NCBI GenBank assembly: GCA_029008615.1
Contig: JAQXJI010000006.1
Span: forward strand, 1-64,000
DNA length: 64,000 bases
From: Elusimicrobiota bacterium
GTDB taxonomy: Bacteria > Elusimicrobiota > Elusimicrobia > Elusimicrobiales > Elusimicrobiaceae
Direction: 5' to 3'
Numbering within the stretch: position 1 is the stretch's first letter; each line of letters begins with the position of its first letter. This document shows positions 8,990 to 15,655 of the stretch, in pieces. The notes under the pieces were generated by a model that saw only the letters and a program-made list of their open reading frames with translations, did no database searches and was not told the DNA's origin. Position numbers and translations under genes: made by a program.

Positions 8990-9180
8990 ATTAAGCGGGA
9001 AAACCGCTTTGCAGGGTCTGTTAATGGCGAAGCTGGAGGAGTCAGTTTCTTGGACCCTATTAGAAACCATAGCACAGGGGCAGAATACTGTGCTAGGCTA
9101 ACCCCAGCCTGAACGGGGACTCCATCCTGCAGTGCAAACCAAGGCCAACTGGTATAAAAACCTGAAGCGTTTCGCTTCAA
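8990..9180 (+). ncRNA. Highly structured 5' leader RNA of unknown class
   Basis: The 240 bases between the CIRCE-like site and the methyltransferase gene are more G+C-rich than their surroundings and full of pairings. These are a hairpin AAGCGG/CCGCTT (8993-9009), a long-range stem TGCAGG/CCTGCA (9010-9015 with 9126-9131), and an alternative AGGGTC/GACCCT (9013-9018 with 9053-9058). Also present are GGAGTC/GACTCC (9038-9043 with 9118-9123), the hairpin AGCACAG/CTGTGCT (9071-9094), a possible CCCC/GGGG pairing (9102-9105 with 9115-9118), and a terminal hairpin TGAAGCG/CGCTTCA (9163-9179). It could be a regulatory leader or an independent RNA of the mobile element. I do not recognise the family. 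Confidence 0.5.
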
Positions 9181-9205
9181 TTTCAACATAAAGGAAGTGT
9201 TTTTT

Positions 9206-10540
9206 ATGAAACAAAAGTTAAATTGCGACCTTACGGTCGTCTATACCTCCTTGGACACGCTGACGGAATATCCAAATAATCCCCGCCAGCATGACGCCAA
9301 GCAGATTACTAAAATCCAGCATTCTATTGAAGAATTTGGGTTTGTAAATCCTATTTTGGTAGATGAGCATAATGAGATTATTGCTGGCCACGCTCGGCTG
9401 GAAGCGGCCCGTCTTGCCCACTTACCGCAAGTTCCCGTGATCCGTTTAGGACATTTGTCATCCACCCAGAAAAAGGCTTATCGTATTGCTGATAATAAAT
9501 TAGCCGAATTGGGAACATGGAGCGTAGAGAATTTGCAGTTGGAGTTCCAAGAACTGGAAAAGTCTGCGTTGGATTTCTCTCTGAATATAACCGGCTTTGA
9601 TATGGGAGATATTGATCTAATTTTAGAGGGCAAAGAAGCAAAAGCCGATCCTAAGGTTAATAATATCCCGTTTATTCCAGATAATGAGGTCGTTACCCGA
9701 GAGGGGGATATATGGCTTTTAGGGGAACACCGCATTATCTGCGGAAATTCTTTACAAAAGGAAACTTTAAGCCAGCTTATGGAAGATAAGAAGGCCGATA
9801 TGGTGTTTACGGATCCGCCATATAACGTAAAAATAAACGGCCATGTCTGTGGAGCGGGCAATGTACAGCATAAAGAGTTTAAATTCGCTTCCGGCGAGAT
9901 GACGGTTGAGGAGTTTACTCAATTTTTAAAAACGTCGTTTGAACTGTTGTGTATGTTCAGCAAAGACGGGTCTCTACATTATATCTGTATGGATTGGCGG
10001 CACATCAAAGAGATTATGACGGCAGCAGAAGTATATGACCAGTTTAAAAATCTTTGTGTGTGGCGGAAAGATAATGCAGGAATGGGCTCGTTCTATCGCT
10101 CTCAGCACGAACTGATTTTTATGTTCAAGCATGGGAAAGAGCCACATATTAATAACGTTGAACTCGGTGTACACGGCCGGTATCGCACCAATGTGTGGAA
10201 CTATGCGGGTGTGAATACGCCTAGTGCGGAAAATGCCGAAAAGCGGGCCTTGCACCCTACTGTAAAGCCGGTGGAACTTATTAAGGACGCTATTTTGGAC
10301 GCGAGCAATCGTGGTGGTGTTGTATTGGATACTTTTTTAGGTTCTGGAAGTACACTAATCGCGGCCGAAAAAGCAGGCCGTATATGTTATGGCGTAGAAC
10401 TGGAACCGAAATATGTGGATACGGCTATCCGACGGTATGAAAGTTTGGGAGAAAAATACATTGCCATACATGCCGCCAGTGGTAAGACTTATCAAGAATT
10501 ATTATCCGCTAAACGGACGGAAGGAGGCAACCATGACTAA
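9206..10540 (+). CDS. ParB-domain plus beta-class DNA adenine/cytosine-N4 methyltransferase (phage type)
   Basis: The N-terminal 110 residues form a ParB/Srx-like domain (PNNPRQHD, then EIIAGHARLEAA and ADNKLAELG). The C-terminal part is an amino-methyltransferase with motif IV TDPPYN near residue 204 and the SAM-binding FLGSGST near 377. DPPY before FxGxG is the beta-class order. This fusion is common in phages and integrated elements, where it methylates element DNA and may evade restriction. The ATG at 9206 has AAGGAAG 8 nt upstream; a GTG at 9197 lies too close to it. The gene overlaps the DUF5681 gene by 8 bp. The exact recognition site is unknown. Confidence 0.88.
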   Translation: MKQKLNCDLTVVYTSLDTLTEYPNNPRQHDAKQITKIQHSIEEFGFVNPILVDEHNEIIAGHARLEAARLAHLPQVPVIRLGHLSSTQKKAYRIADNKLAELGTWSVENLQLEFQELEKSALDFSLNITGFDMGDIDLILEGKEAKADPKVNNIPFIPDNEVVTREGDIWLLGEHRIICGNSLQKETLSQLMEDKKADMVFTDPPYNVKINGHVCGAGNVQHKEFKFASGEMTVEEFTQFLKTSFELLCMFSKDGSLHYICMDWRHIKEIMTAAEVYDQFKNLCVWRKDNAGMGSFYRSQHELIFMFKHGKEPHINNVELGVHGRYRTNVWNYAGVNTPSAENAEKRALHPTVKPVELIKDAILDASNRGGVVLDTFLGSGSTLIAAEKAGRICYGVELEPKYVDTAIRRYESLGEKYIAIHAASGKTYQELLSAKRTEGGNHD

Positions 10541-10919
10541 TGAATACGAAGTTGGCTACGGGAAACCTCCCAAAAAGCACCAGTTTAAGCCAGGGTACAG
10601 CGGCAATAAAAAGGGCCGTCCGAAGGGAAGTCCCAATATAAATACGATGGTGAATGAAATTTCATGCGAGCGTATTAGCATATATCAAAATGGCAAGAAG
10701 AAAAAAATCTCCAAGCGTGAAGCTGTATTTAGAAAATTAGAATTGGATGCAGTTTCCGGTGAGCCAAAAGCACGGAACAAATATCTTGATATGTGTATGA
10801 ACGCCGAAAAAAATGCCGCTGAATTAGAGCAGCGGAAGGAATTTATTAGACAAGATGATACAAAATTGTTGGAAGAAGCCTTAAAAGAATTTTCTAAGGG
10901 GGAACCTCTTAATGAGTAA
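10533..10919 (+). CDS. DUF5681 domain protein (terminase-associated)
   Basis: The 128-residue protein opens with the family pattern GYGKPPKKHQFKPGYSGN followed by KKGRPKGSPN, a basic DNA-binding-looking segment. Its C-terminus is charged and probably helical. The start is set by an AAGGAGG Shine-Dalgarno with the ATG at 10533, overlapping the methyltransferase stop by 8 bp. DUF5681 proteins usually sit directly before a large terminase gene, as here, and may act like a small terminase or DNA-recognition partner, although this is unproven. Its own stop overlaps the terminase start at 10912. Confidence 0.8.
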   Translation: MTNEYEVGYGKPPKKHQFKPGYSGNKKGRPKGSPNINTMVNEISCERISIYQNGKKKKISKREAVFRKLELDAVSGEPKARNKYLDMCMNAEKNAAELEQRKEFIRQDDTKLLEEALKEFSKGEPLNE

Positions 10920-11001
10920 TGAAGAAATAATTACACAGCAGTTCTATGCAGTTTTACGTCAAGACCTTAAAACTTTTGTCCGCAAAGTATTTAAGAAGTA
11001 A
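10912..11001 (+). pseudogene. 5' end of the terminase gene, cut off by a frameshift
   Basis: The ATG at 10912 has AAGGGGG 7 nt upstream and overlaps the DUF5681 stop, so it is the natural terminase start. The reading frame encodes a plausible N-terminus ending FVRKVFKK and then meets TAA at 10999-11001. One base deleted near 10997 (AAGAAGTAAG) restores the frame to VSRQSQYLDNWHID, the expected junction into the main terminase frame. Confidence 0.7.
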
Positions 11002-11018
11002 GCCGACAGAGTCAGTAT

Positions 11019-12389
11019 TTGGATAATTGGCATATTGATTTAATTTGCTCCGAACTAATCGCTATGTTGCGAGGGAAGAATAACCGGCTAATTATCAATA
11101 TTCCCCCACGATATATGAAGTCTATTATCTGTTCGGTTGCGTTGCCGGCATTTATTTTGGGACATTTCCCCCAAGAAAGCGTTATTTGCGTTAGTTATGC
11201 GGATGATCTGGCAAAAAAGCTGGCGGCGGACTGCCGCCGGGTAATAGAATCGGCATGGTACAAGCGGACATTTCCTTGTACCCGCTTGGCGCTTAATCGC
11301 AAGGAATTGATGGACTTTGAAACTACACAGGGCGGCGGGCGCTATTCTACAACGGTGGGCGGGCCACTAACCGGACGAGGTGGAAATTGGATTATCATTG
11401 ATGACCCTATCAAACCGGCTGATGCCAACTCTGATTTGATTCGGAATAAAGTAAATGAGTGGTATGGTAATACACTATACAGCCGTTTAAACGATAAGAA
11501 AAATGGAAAAATTCTACTTATTATGCAGCGCACGCACGAACAGGATTTAACAGGTTTTTTGTTAGAAAGCAAAGCCGGTTTCAAGCGAATATCCATCCCC
11601 TTGCTGGCCTTGCAAGAGGAGCATTGGGAATACAAGAAGTACCTTGGCGATAAGGCGTTTTGGTATCATGCAACGCGTCAAGTGGGTGAGCCGTTGCACC
11701 CCGCCCGCGAGGGTAAGGAACAGATCGCGCAGATGAAAGTAGCTATGGGCAGTATGGCGTTTTCCTGTCAATGCCAACAGAGTCCGCTTGCCCCGGACAG
11801 TAATATCGTTAAATGGGGGTGGTTCAAACGGTATAATAAAAATGTTTTGTTGAATCCAATTCATGATGAAAACTATCCCGAGATTATTCGTTTAGAATTT
11901 AGTTTTGATTTAGCCTTGAAAACAGGGCGCGAAAATGATTACAGTGTGTGTATTTGCGCCTTACGCGCACCTAATCAAACATTTATTTTGGATATCAAGC
12001 GTTGGAAACTGGAACTTCCCGATCTGGTAAAAACGGCGCAGGCTTATATAGACGTCCAACTTCAGAATTGCAAGGTGGTAAACCGCTATTTAGGGGTCCG
12101 TCTTTTGATAGAAGATGTTGGATGTGGAACAGGGTTTTATCAAGCGATGAAACCTTTGAGGTATCGCATAGATCAAATTCATCCGAAAGAGGATAAAGTA
12201 ACGCGTTTAAAAAATGTAACTCCACTTATAGAGAGGGGCGTTTGCTTGCTCCCGGATAAACCCGAACCATGGGAAGCTGATTTTAAGCATGAAATCCTAG
12301 GTTTTCCTAATGCAGCGCACGATGATCAAGTGGATGCCTTGTCCCAAATGTTAGAGGTGAGTGTACACAAGACGTTTGATTTTATCTAG
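11019..12389 (+). CDS. terL: Phage terminase large subunit (5' end frameshifted)
   Basis: The 456-residue open part has all catalytic elements of TerL: the ATPase P-loop region INIPPRYMKS, Walker B WIIIDDPIK, and the motif LLIMQRTHEQDL. The RNase H-like nuclease has acidic residues at FSFDLALKT, LIEDVG and AHDDQVDALSQ. TerL packages phage or gene-transfer-agent DNA into heads. The true start is probably 10912, but a one-base frameshift near 10997 separates the first 29 codons. A TTG at 11019 could serve as a late start without loss of motifs. No portal, capsid or tail gene follows, so this is an isolated packaging gene in an element remnant. Function is doubtful. Confidence 0.85.
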   Translation: MDNWHIDLICSELIAMLRGKNNRLIINIPPRYMKSIICSVALPAFILGHFPQESVICVSYADDLAKKLAADCRRVIESAWYKRTFPCTRLALNRKELMDFETTQGGGRYSTTVGGPLTGRGGNWIIIDDPIKPADANSDLIRNKVNEWYGNTLYSRLNDKKNGKILLIMQRTHEQDLTGFLLESKAGFKRISIPLLALQEEHWEYKKYLGDKAFWYHATRQVGEPLHPAREGKEQIAQMKVAMGSMAFSCQCQQSPLAPDSNIVKWGWFKRYNKNVLLNPIHDENYPEIIRLEFSFDLALKTGRENDYSVCICALRAPNQTFILDIKRWKLELPDLVKTAQAYIDVQLQNCKVVNRYLGVRLLIEDVGCGTGFYQAMKPLRYRIDQIHPKEDKVTRLKNVTPLIERGVCLLPDKPEPWEADFKHEILGFPNAAHDDQVDALSQMLEVSVHKTFDFI

Positions 12390-12395
12390 TTGACT

Positions 12396-12436
12396 TTCCG
12401 CCCGACAGTAAGGCGTACTGTAATTGTCGGGCGGAA
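12396..12436 (+). other. Perfect 12-bp inverted repeat (hairpin) before a small gene
   Basis: TTCCGCCCGACA at 12396-12407 is the exact reverse complement of 12425-12436, with a 17-nt loop. It starts 6 bp after the terminase stop and ends 4 bp before the AAGGAGG of the next gene. There is no U-run, so it is not a classical terminator. It could protect mRNA or tune translation of the next gene. Confidence 0.6.
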
Positions 12437-12451
12437 GCCTAAGGAGGATTT

Positions 12452-12655
12452 ATGAATAAACTGGAAATGTTAACGCAAAGTCTGCAAATTTTGACGGAGT
12501 TATCCGCGGATATGCAACAGCAAATTGCTAATGCCCAAGAGGGCGCGAGTGAAAAGTCTGCTAATTTGATTATGGGCAGTTTGGCTGGGCTGGACCAAAC
12601 CGCTTCGCACATCAAAAATATTTATGAGGCTATGGTGTTTCTACATCGGCGGTAA
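12452..12655 (+). CDS. Small hypothetical protein of the phage-like cassette
   Basis: The 67-residue protein starts at an ATG with a perfect AAGGAGG 5 nt upstream, which is strong support for translation. The sequence is predicted helical (LEMLTQSLQILTELSADM, then a Gln/Ala-rich stretch) with no cysteine and no membrane segment. I do not recognise a family. The position directly after the terminase suggests an element gene, perhaps of small structural or regulatory function. Confidence 0.6.
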   Translation: MNKLEMLTQSLQILTELSADMQQQIANAQEGASEKSANLIMGSLAGLDQTASHIKNIYEAMVFLHRR

Positions 12656-12734
12656 ATCTATTTTATAACGGGTTTAACAGCTATACGAATGCGTATTGAC
12701 AGTTGGGGTGTGTGCAAAGATAATTCCCATGGAA

Positions 12735-12780
12735 TTGACTTTTTGCCATAAAATACTTATACTGATTGTATAGTATAAGT
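12735..12780 (+). promoter_or_regulatory. Promoter and palindromic operator of the AbiE-type operon
   Basis: TTGACT (12735-12740), a 17-bp spacer and TATACT (12758-12763) make a good sigma-70-type promoter. A perfect 9-bp inverted repeat, ACTTATACT (12755-12763) and AGTATAAGT (12772-12780) with an 8-bp spacer, overlaps the -10 and the start site. Known AbiEi antitoxins repress their own promoter by binding inverted repeats at such positions, so this is probably the autoregulatory site. Confidence 0.7.
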
Positions 12781-12808
12781 GTCGTGTTTTTGCATATTGG
12801 GGCCATAT

Positions 12809-13222
12809 ATGTATAGAAGAAAAAGTTTGATATCTAAAATATATAAAAAAGTTCAAAACTCAAAAGACTTTGCTTTTGTGTTAGCTGATTTTTATGGCTT
12901 CAATTCCGATCCGGATCAGATTTTGCGTGCATTGCGCAGGCTTACACAAGACAAGGTATTACTTCGTATTGGAAAAGGAATGTATGCAAAAGCCAAAAAA
13001 TCTGCTTTTTCAGGTGCATATGTCCCAGAAGGGGGGCTTTTGATAGCAGGGAAACAGGCTTTACAAAAAATCGGGGTTAAAACGCTGCCTACTACTGCTG
13101 AACGCGCTTATAATGCAGGACGCAGTACGCAAGTACCTACGGGGCGTGTGATAGGAGTTGCTGGGCGTGTGAGCCGAAAGATTGGATACAATGGGGTAAA
13201 TTTGTCTTATGAGCGCGTTTAA
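12809..13222 (+). CDS. AbiEi-like antitoxin/transcriptional regulator (DUF6088-type)
   Basis: The 137-residue protein begins with an N-terminal winged-helix region (SLISKIYKKVQNSKDFAFVLADF, then DQILRALRRLTQDKVLLRIGKGMYAK), the pattern of AbiEi-like type IV antitoxins. The C-terminal half (GGLLIAGKQALQKIG, TTAERAYNAG) matches the DUF6088 arrangement. It is followed, with a 14-bp overlap, by an AbiEii nucleotidyltransferase. A palindrome upstream fits autorepression. The ATG at 12809 is preferred because an earlier TTG at 12779 would lie inside the operator. Confidence 0.78.
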   Translation: MYRRKSLISKIYKKVQNSKDFAFVLADFYGFNSDPDQILRALRRLTQDKVLLRIGKGMYAKAKKSAFSGAYVPEGGLLIAGKQALQKIGVKTLPTTAERAYNAGRSTQVPTGRVIGVAGRVSRKIGYNGVNLSYERV

Positions 13223-14126
13223 AAGTATTCTGATAGAAAAGTTACAAGCCCTATCTGAAGAATTGGCGATAGATCCTGCTTTTTTGGAAAAAGATTGGTA
13301 TGCTACGCACGCTTTACAGCTGTTGCAAGAAACTACAGATGTAACTTTTGAGTGCATTTTTTCGGGCGGAACTTGTTTGTCTAAAGCATATCGTCTAATA
13401 AAACGTTTTTCGGAAGATTTGGATTTTAGAGTGCAGGGGACGGGAATTTCTTCGCGTTTGGCGCGCCGGGAATTTGTGACGCGCATTGTGAAAGCGTTAG
13501 AAAAGTCTAAATTGTTTTCTGGCGTAGATGTAAAGAAAGAAGATCAAAGCCGGCGGGTGATTTTGAGCTTAACGTATCCTCACGGTTTTTTGATGAACCA
13601 ATCGTTACGGTCTCATTTAAAACTGGAGTTGGTTTTCCGTCCAGTTCTTTTGCCCACCCAAAAGAAAGATGTTAACAGCCTGCTTGGCTATTATTCAAGC
13701 GATTTTTCCAATGAATTTCAAATTTCGTGTATTAGTCCTATAGAAACTGCAGCTGAGAAGTGCAGCGCTCTTTTGTGGCGTACTGTATATACAGATACTA
13801 AGGATTTTGATCCCACTCTAATGCGGCATTTGTATGATTTGGCCTCTTTAAAAAATATATTGGTAAAAGATAATACTGTATTTAAGACTCTTTTGGCCAA
13901 AATTTATGTAGAAGATGGGGAAAAGTGGAAATGCAAATGTACTTTTTCCCCTTTGCCGGAAGTAATAGAAAATTTTGAAAAATTGGTGACCACGCATACC
14001 CAATTTAAAAAGGCGTATGAACAATTTGTACAAAATATGTGTTATGAGTTTTTACCGGAAGAATCAAGTTTTGACTGTGCCTTAAAGGATTTAAAAAGAC
14101 TTTTGGGAGATAAGACAAATGATTGA
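13209..14126 (+). CDS. AbiEii/AbiGii-family nucleotidyltransferase toxin
   Basis: The 305-residue protein has the DNA polymerase beta-like core: FSGGTCLSKAYRLIKRFSEDLDFRV, with the G-G-T and the D-x-D-type acidic pair (EDLDF) near residues 56-76. Family members such as AbiEii and MenT transfer nucleotides to targets such as tRNA and cause reversible growth arrest during phage infection. The gene overlaps the AbiEi-like antitoxin by 14 bp, so the two are translationally coupled, and it overlaps the next 69-residue ORF by 8 bp. All expected catalytic residues of the N-terminal half are present. Confidence 0.85.
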   Translation: MSAFKSILIEKLQALSEELAIDPAFLEKDWYATHALQLLQETTDVTFECIFSGGTCLSKAYRLIKRFSEDLDFRVQGTGISSRLARREFVTRIVKALEKSKLFSGVDVKKEDQSRRVILSLTYPHGFLMNQSLRSHLKLELVFRPVLLPTQKKDVNSLLGYYSSDFSNEFQISCISPIETAAEKCSALLWRTVYTDTKDFDPTLMRHLYDLASLKNILVKDNTVFKTLLAKIYVEDGEKWKCKCTFSPLPEVIENFEKLVTTHTQFKKAYEQFVQNMCYEFLPEESSFDCALKDLKRLLGDKTND

Positions 14127-14328
14127 AAAGTTAAGTTTTTGGCAAGGGGTTTTAGTTGGCGCTGTAATCGGTTTAAAAAATCTAACTGATAAAGAGTTTC
14201 AAGAGATCCAGTGTAATCCATATATTTCACCGGAACAAAAAATGGCACTATTAAAAAAGAAATATCTAAGTGGTGCTATGCATGACTGTAAAACTTTTGA
14301 TGATTTACTAAAATACCTAGAAAAATAA
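14119..14328 (+). CDS. Small hypothetical protein co-transcribed with AbiEii
   Basis: The 69-residue protein starts inside the last codons of the toxin gene (8-bp overlap), which implies coupled translation. It has a hydrophobic N-terminal stretch (FWQGVLVGAVIGL) and a charged C-terminus with a Ca-independent helix-rich look. I do not recognise the family. It may be a third member of the AbiE-type operon, or a separate element gene. Confidence 0.55.
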   Translation: MIEKLSFWQGVLVGAVIGLKNLTDKEFQEIQCNPYISPEQKMALLKKKYLSGAMHDCKTFDDLLKYLEK

Positions 14329-14444
14329 CAAATTCCCTTGATAGGGGATTTCGATAAATATTTGGCAAAATATCCCAAGTGTTCATAGGATATTGCTTGT
14401 CTAAAATAGACACTGGGAGTCAAAGTTAATTTTTGGGGAATTTT

Positions 14445-15155
14445 ATGAAAATTTATAGAGATTGTATTCGTCTGTTTCTACCAATTACATTCCTGTTTTT
14501 TGTACTTCTTTTTTGCTTTCCAGTAGGAACTATCAAAAGCAATTTTGTATTTAGTGTGTTTGGGAGTGCCTTAGTTACGCTAATGGTTTCCTCTGTTTCA
14601 TATCTCTCTGAGAAAGAAAAAATATTTACAGCGTTGGGATTAAAAAGTGTTAGTTTGTATGTCTTATTGGTTGGCTTGAAAAAGGTCTTGGAAGACAACT
14701 CTTCTTATGCAACAGAAGACAGTATGCTATCTAGAGTTATTGCTTTTTCTTCTGCATGGTCGCAAGAACTGAAAAAGTATGAATTGACGTTTACTTTATA
14801 TTCATACTGCTGTATTTTTAATTGCAAATGGATCAACAAAATACTCAAGAATAAAGAGCCTGAAATGATTGTTGCCTTATTTTCTATCGATTCCAATTTG
14901 ATTCATCCATATCTAAACTTGTTCGCTGAGTTGGATATAGTTTGGCATCAAATAGAACTAACATCTGATAGCAAGGAACAAGAAGAAAAGCGTTCTCTGT
15001 TGATTTCCAAAATTAATCTTTTAAAAGAATCGATTGAGACACAAATAATATTTCTTGATGGAATTATTCAGCAGTTATTTTCTTATGGTTACTTTAAAAC
15101 TTCTTGGAAAGATATTAAAAATTCTTTAAAGAAAAATGTATCCTCTAAAAAATAA
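14445..15155 (+). CDS. Hypothetical protein with two N-terminal membrane helices
   Basis: The 236-residue protein has two clear hydrophobic segments near the N-terminus (LFLPITFLFFVLLFCFPVG and FVFSVFGSALVTLMVSSV). A mostly soluble, Lys/Glu-rich cytoplasmic part of about 180 residues follows. The ATG at 14445 has GGGG about 4 nt upstream. No family is recognised. In a defence island, two-helix membrane proteins with soluble domains are often effectors or pore-formers, but there is no motif here to support that. A terminator-like hairpin follows, so it is probably a single-gene unit. Confidence 0.6.
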   Translation: MKIYRDCIRLFLPITFLFFVLLFCFPVGTIKSNFVFSVFGSALVTLMVSSVSYLSEKEKIFTALGLKSVSLYVLLVGLKKVLEDNSSYATEDSMLSRVIAFSSAWSQELKKYELTFTLYSYCCIFNCKWINKILKNKEPEMIVALFSIDSNLIHPYLNLFAELDIVWHQIELTSDSKEQEEKRSLLISKINLLKESIETQIIFLDGIIQQLFSYGYFKTSWKDIKNSLKKNVSSKK

Positions 15156-15183
15156 GAAGTTTTGTGTATTATTTATATTTATG

Positions 15184-15209
15184 AGCTCCTTATTTTTGGG
15201 GGCTTTTTT
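15184..15209 (+). terminator. Rho-independent terminator after the two-helix membrane protein
   Basis: A short stem (AGCTCC with GGGGCT, one G-T pair) is followed by six T residues, 30 bp after the stop codon. Confidence 0.5.
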
Positions 15210-15307
15210 ATGCCTAAATCAACTTGACTTCTATCCCTATAGTAAGCGGTAATACAGTACCGGCTGGAATATGCCGGAATATATACCCAAACTAGAGGGA
15301 TAGAAAT

Positions 15308-15655
15308 ATGAAAAAAACAAAGAAGAGAAGTCCTGTTTTACCTACGGAACATACCGCCGAAGAACTGCAGCTGAGGGAATATGCAGATAAAATAAATCCA
15401 CTTGCAGAACTCATTAAGAAGAAACAGGCACATAAAGATAGGAAATCTCCAGATAATCATGGACGAAAACTCCGTGACGTGCGTTTGCCGCTTCCTGGGA
15501 GTGTTTTGGAAAAAGACTATAAGGGAAAACGTCTGGTTGTTAAAGTACTCGAAGTGGGTTTTGCATACGAGAGCAAGTATTATAAAACTTTGTCAGGTGT
15601 GGCCGTGGCCATAACGGGGCAGCATATTAGCGGGTATTATTTCTTCGGGCTATGA
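15308..15655 (+). CDS. DUF2924 domain protein (recombinase-associated)
   Basis: The 115-residue protein has the DUF2924 C-terminal pattern: LPLPGSVLEKDYKGKRLVVK, then VLEVGFAYESKYYKTLSGVA and ITGQHISGYYFFGL. The N-terminus is charged. The stop overlaps the recombinase start by 4 bp (ATGA). DUF2924 genes commonly precede large serine recombinases in integrated elements and probably act with them, perhaps as DNA-binding cofactors. Their exact role is not established. Confidence 0.8.
   Translation: MKKTKKRSPVLPTEHTAEELQLREYADKINPLAELIKKKQAHKDRKSPDNHGRKLRDVRLPLPGSVLEKDYKGKRLVVKVLEVGFAYESKYYKTLSGVAVAITGQHISGYYFFGL

Noticed and set aside
8990-9180. Assignment of the structured leader as an IscB omega RNA or T-box
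   Set aside because: No IscB or TnpB gene is present and no T-box TGGNACC motif can be found; I cannot name a class.
8986-9189. 67-codon minus-strand frame over the structured leader
   Set aside because: It mirrors the RNA stems, has no ribosome-binding site and no family match.
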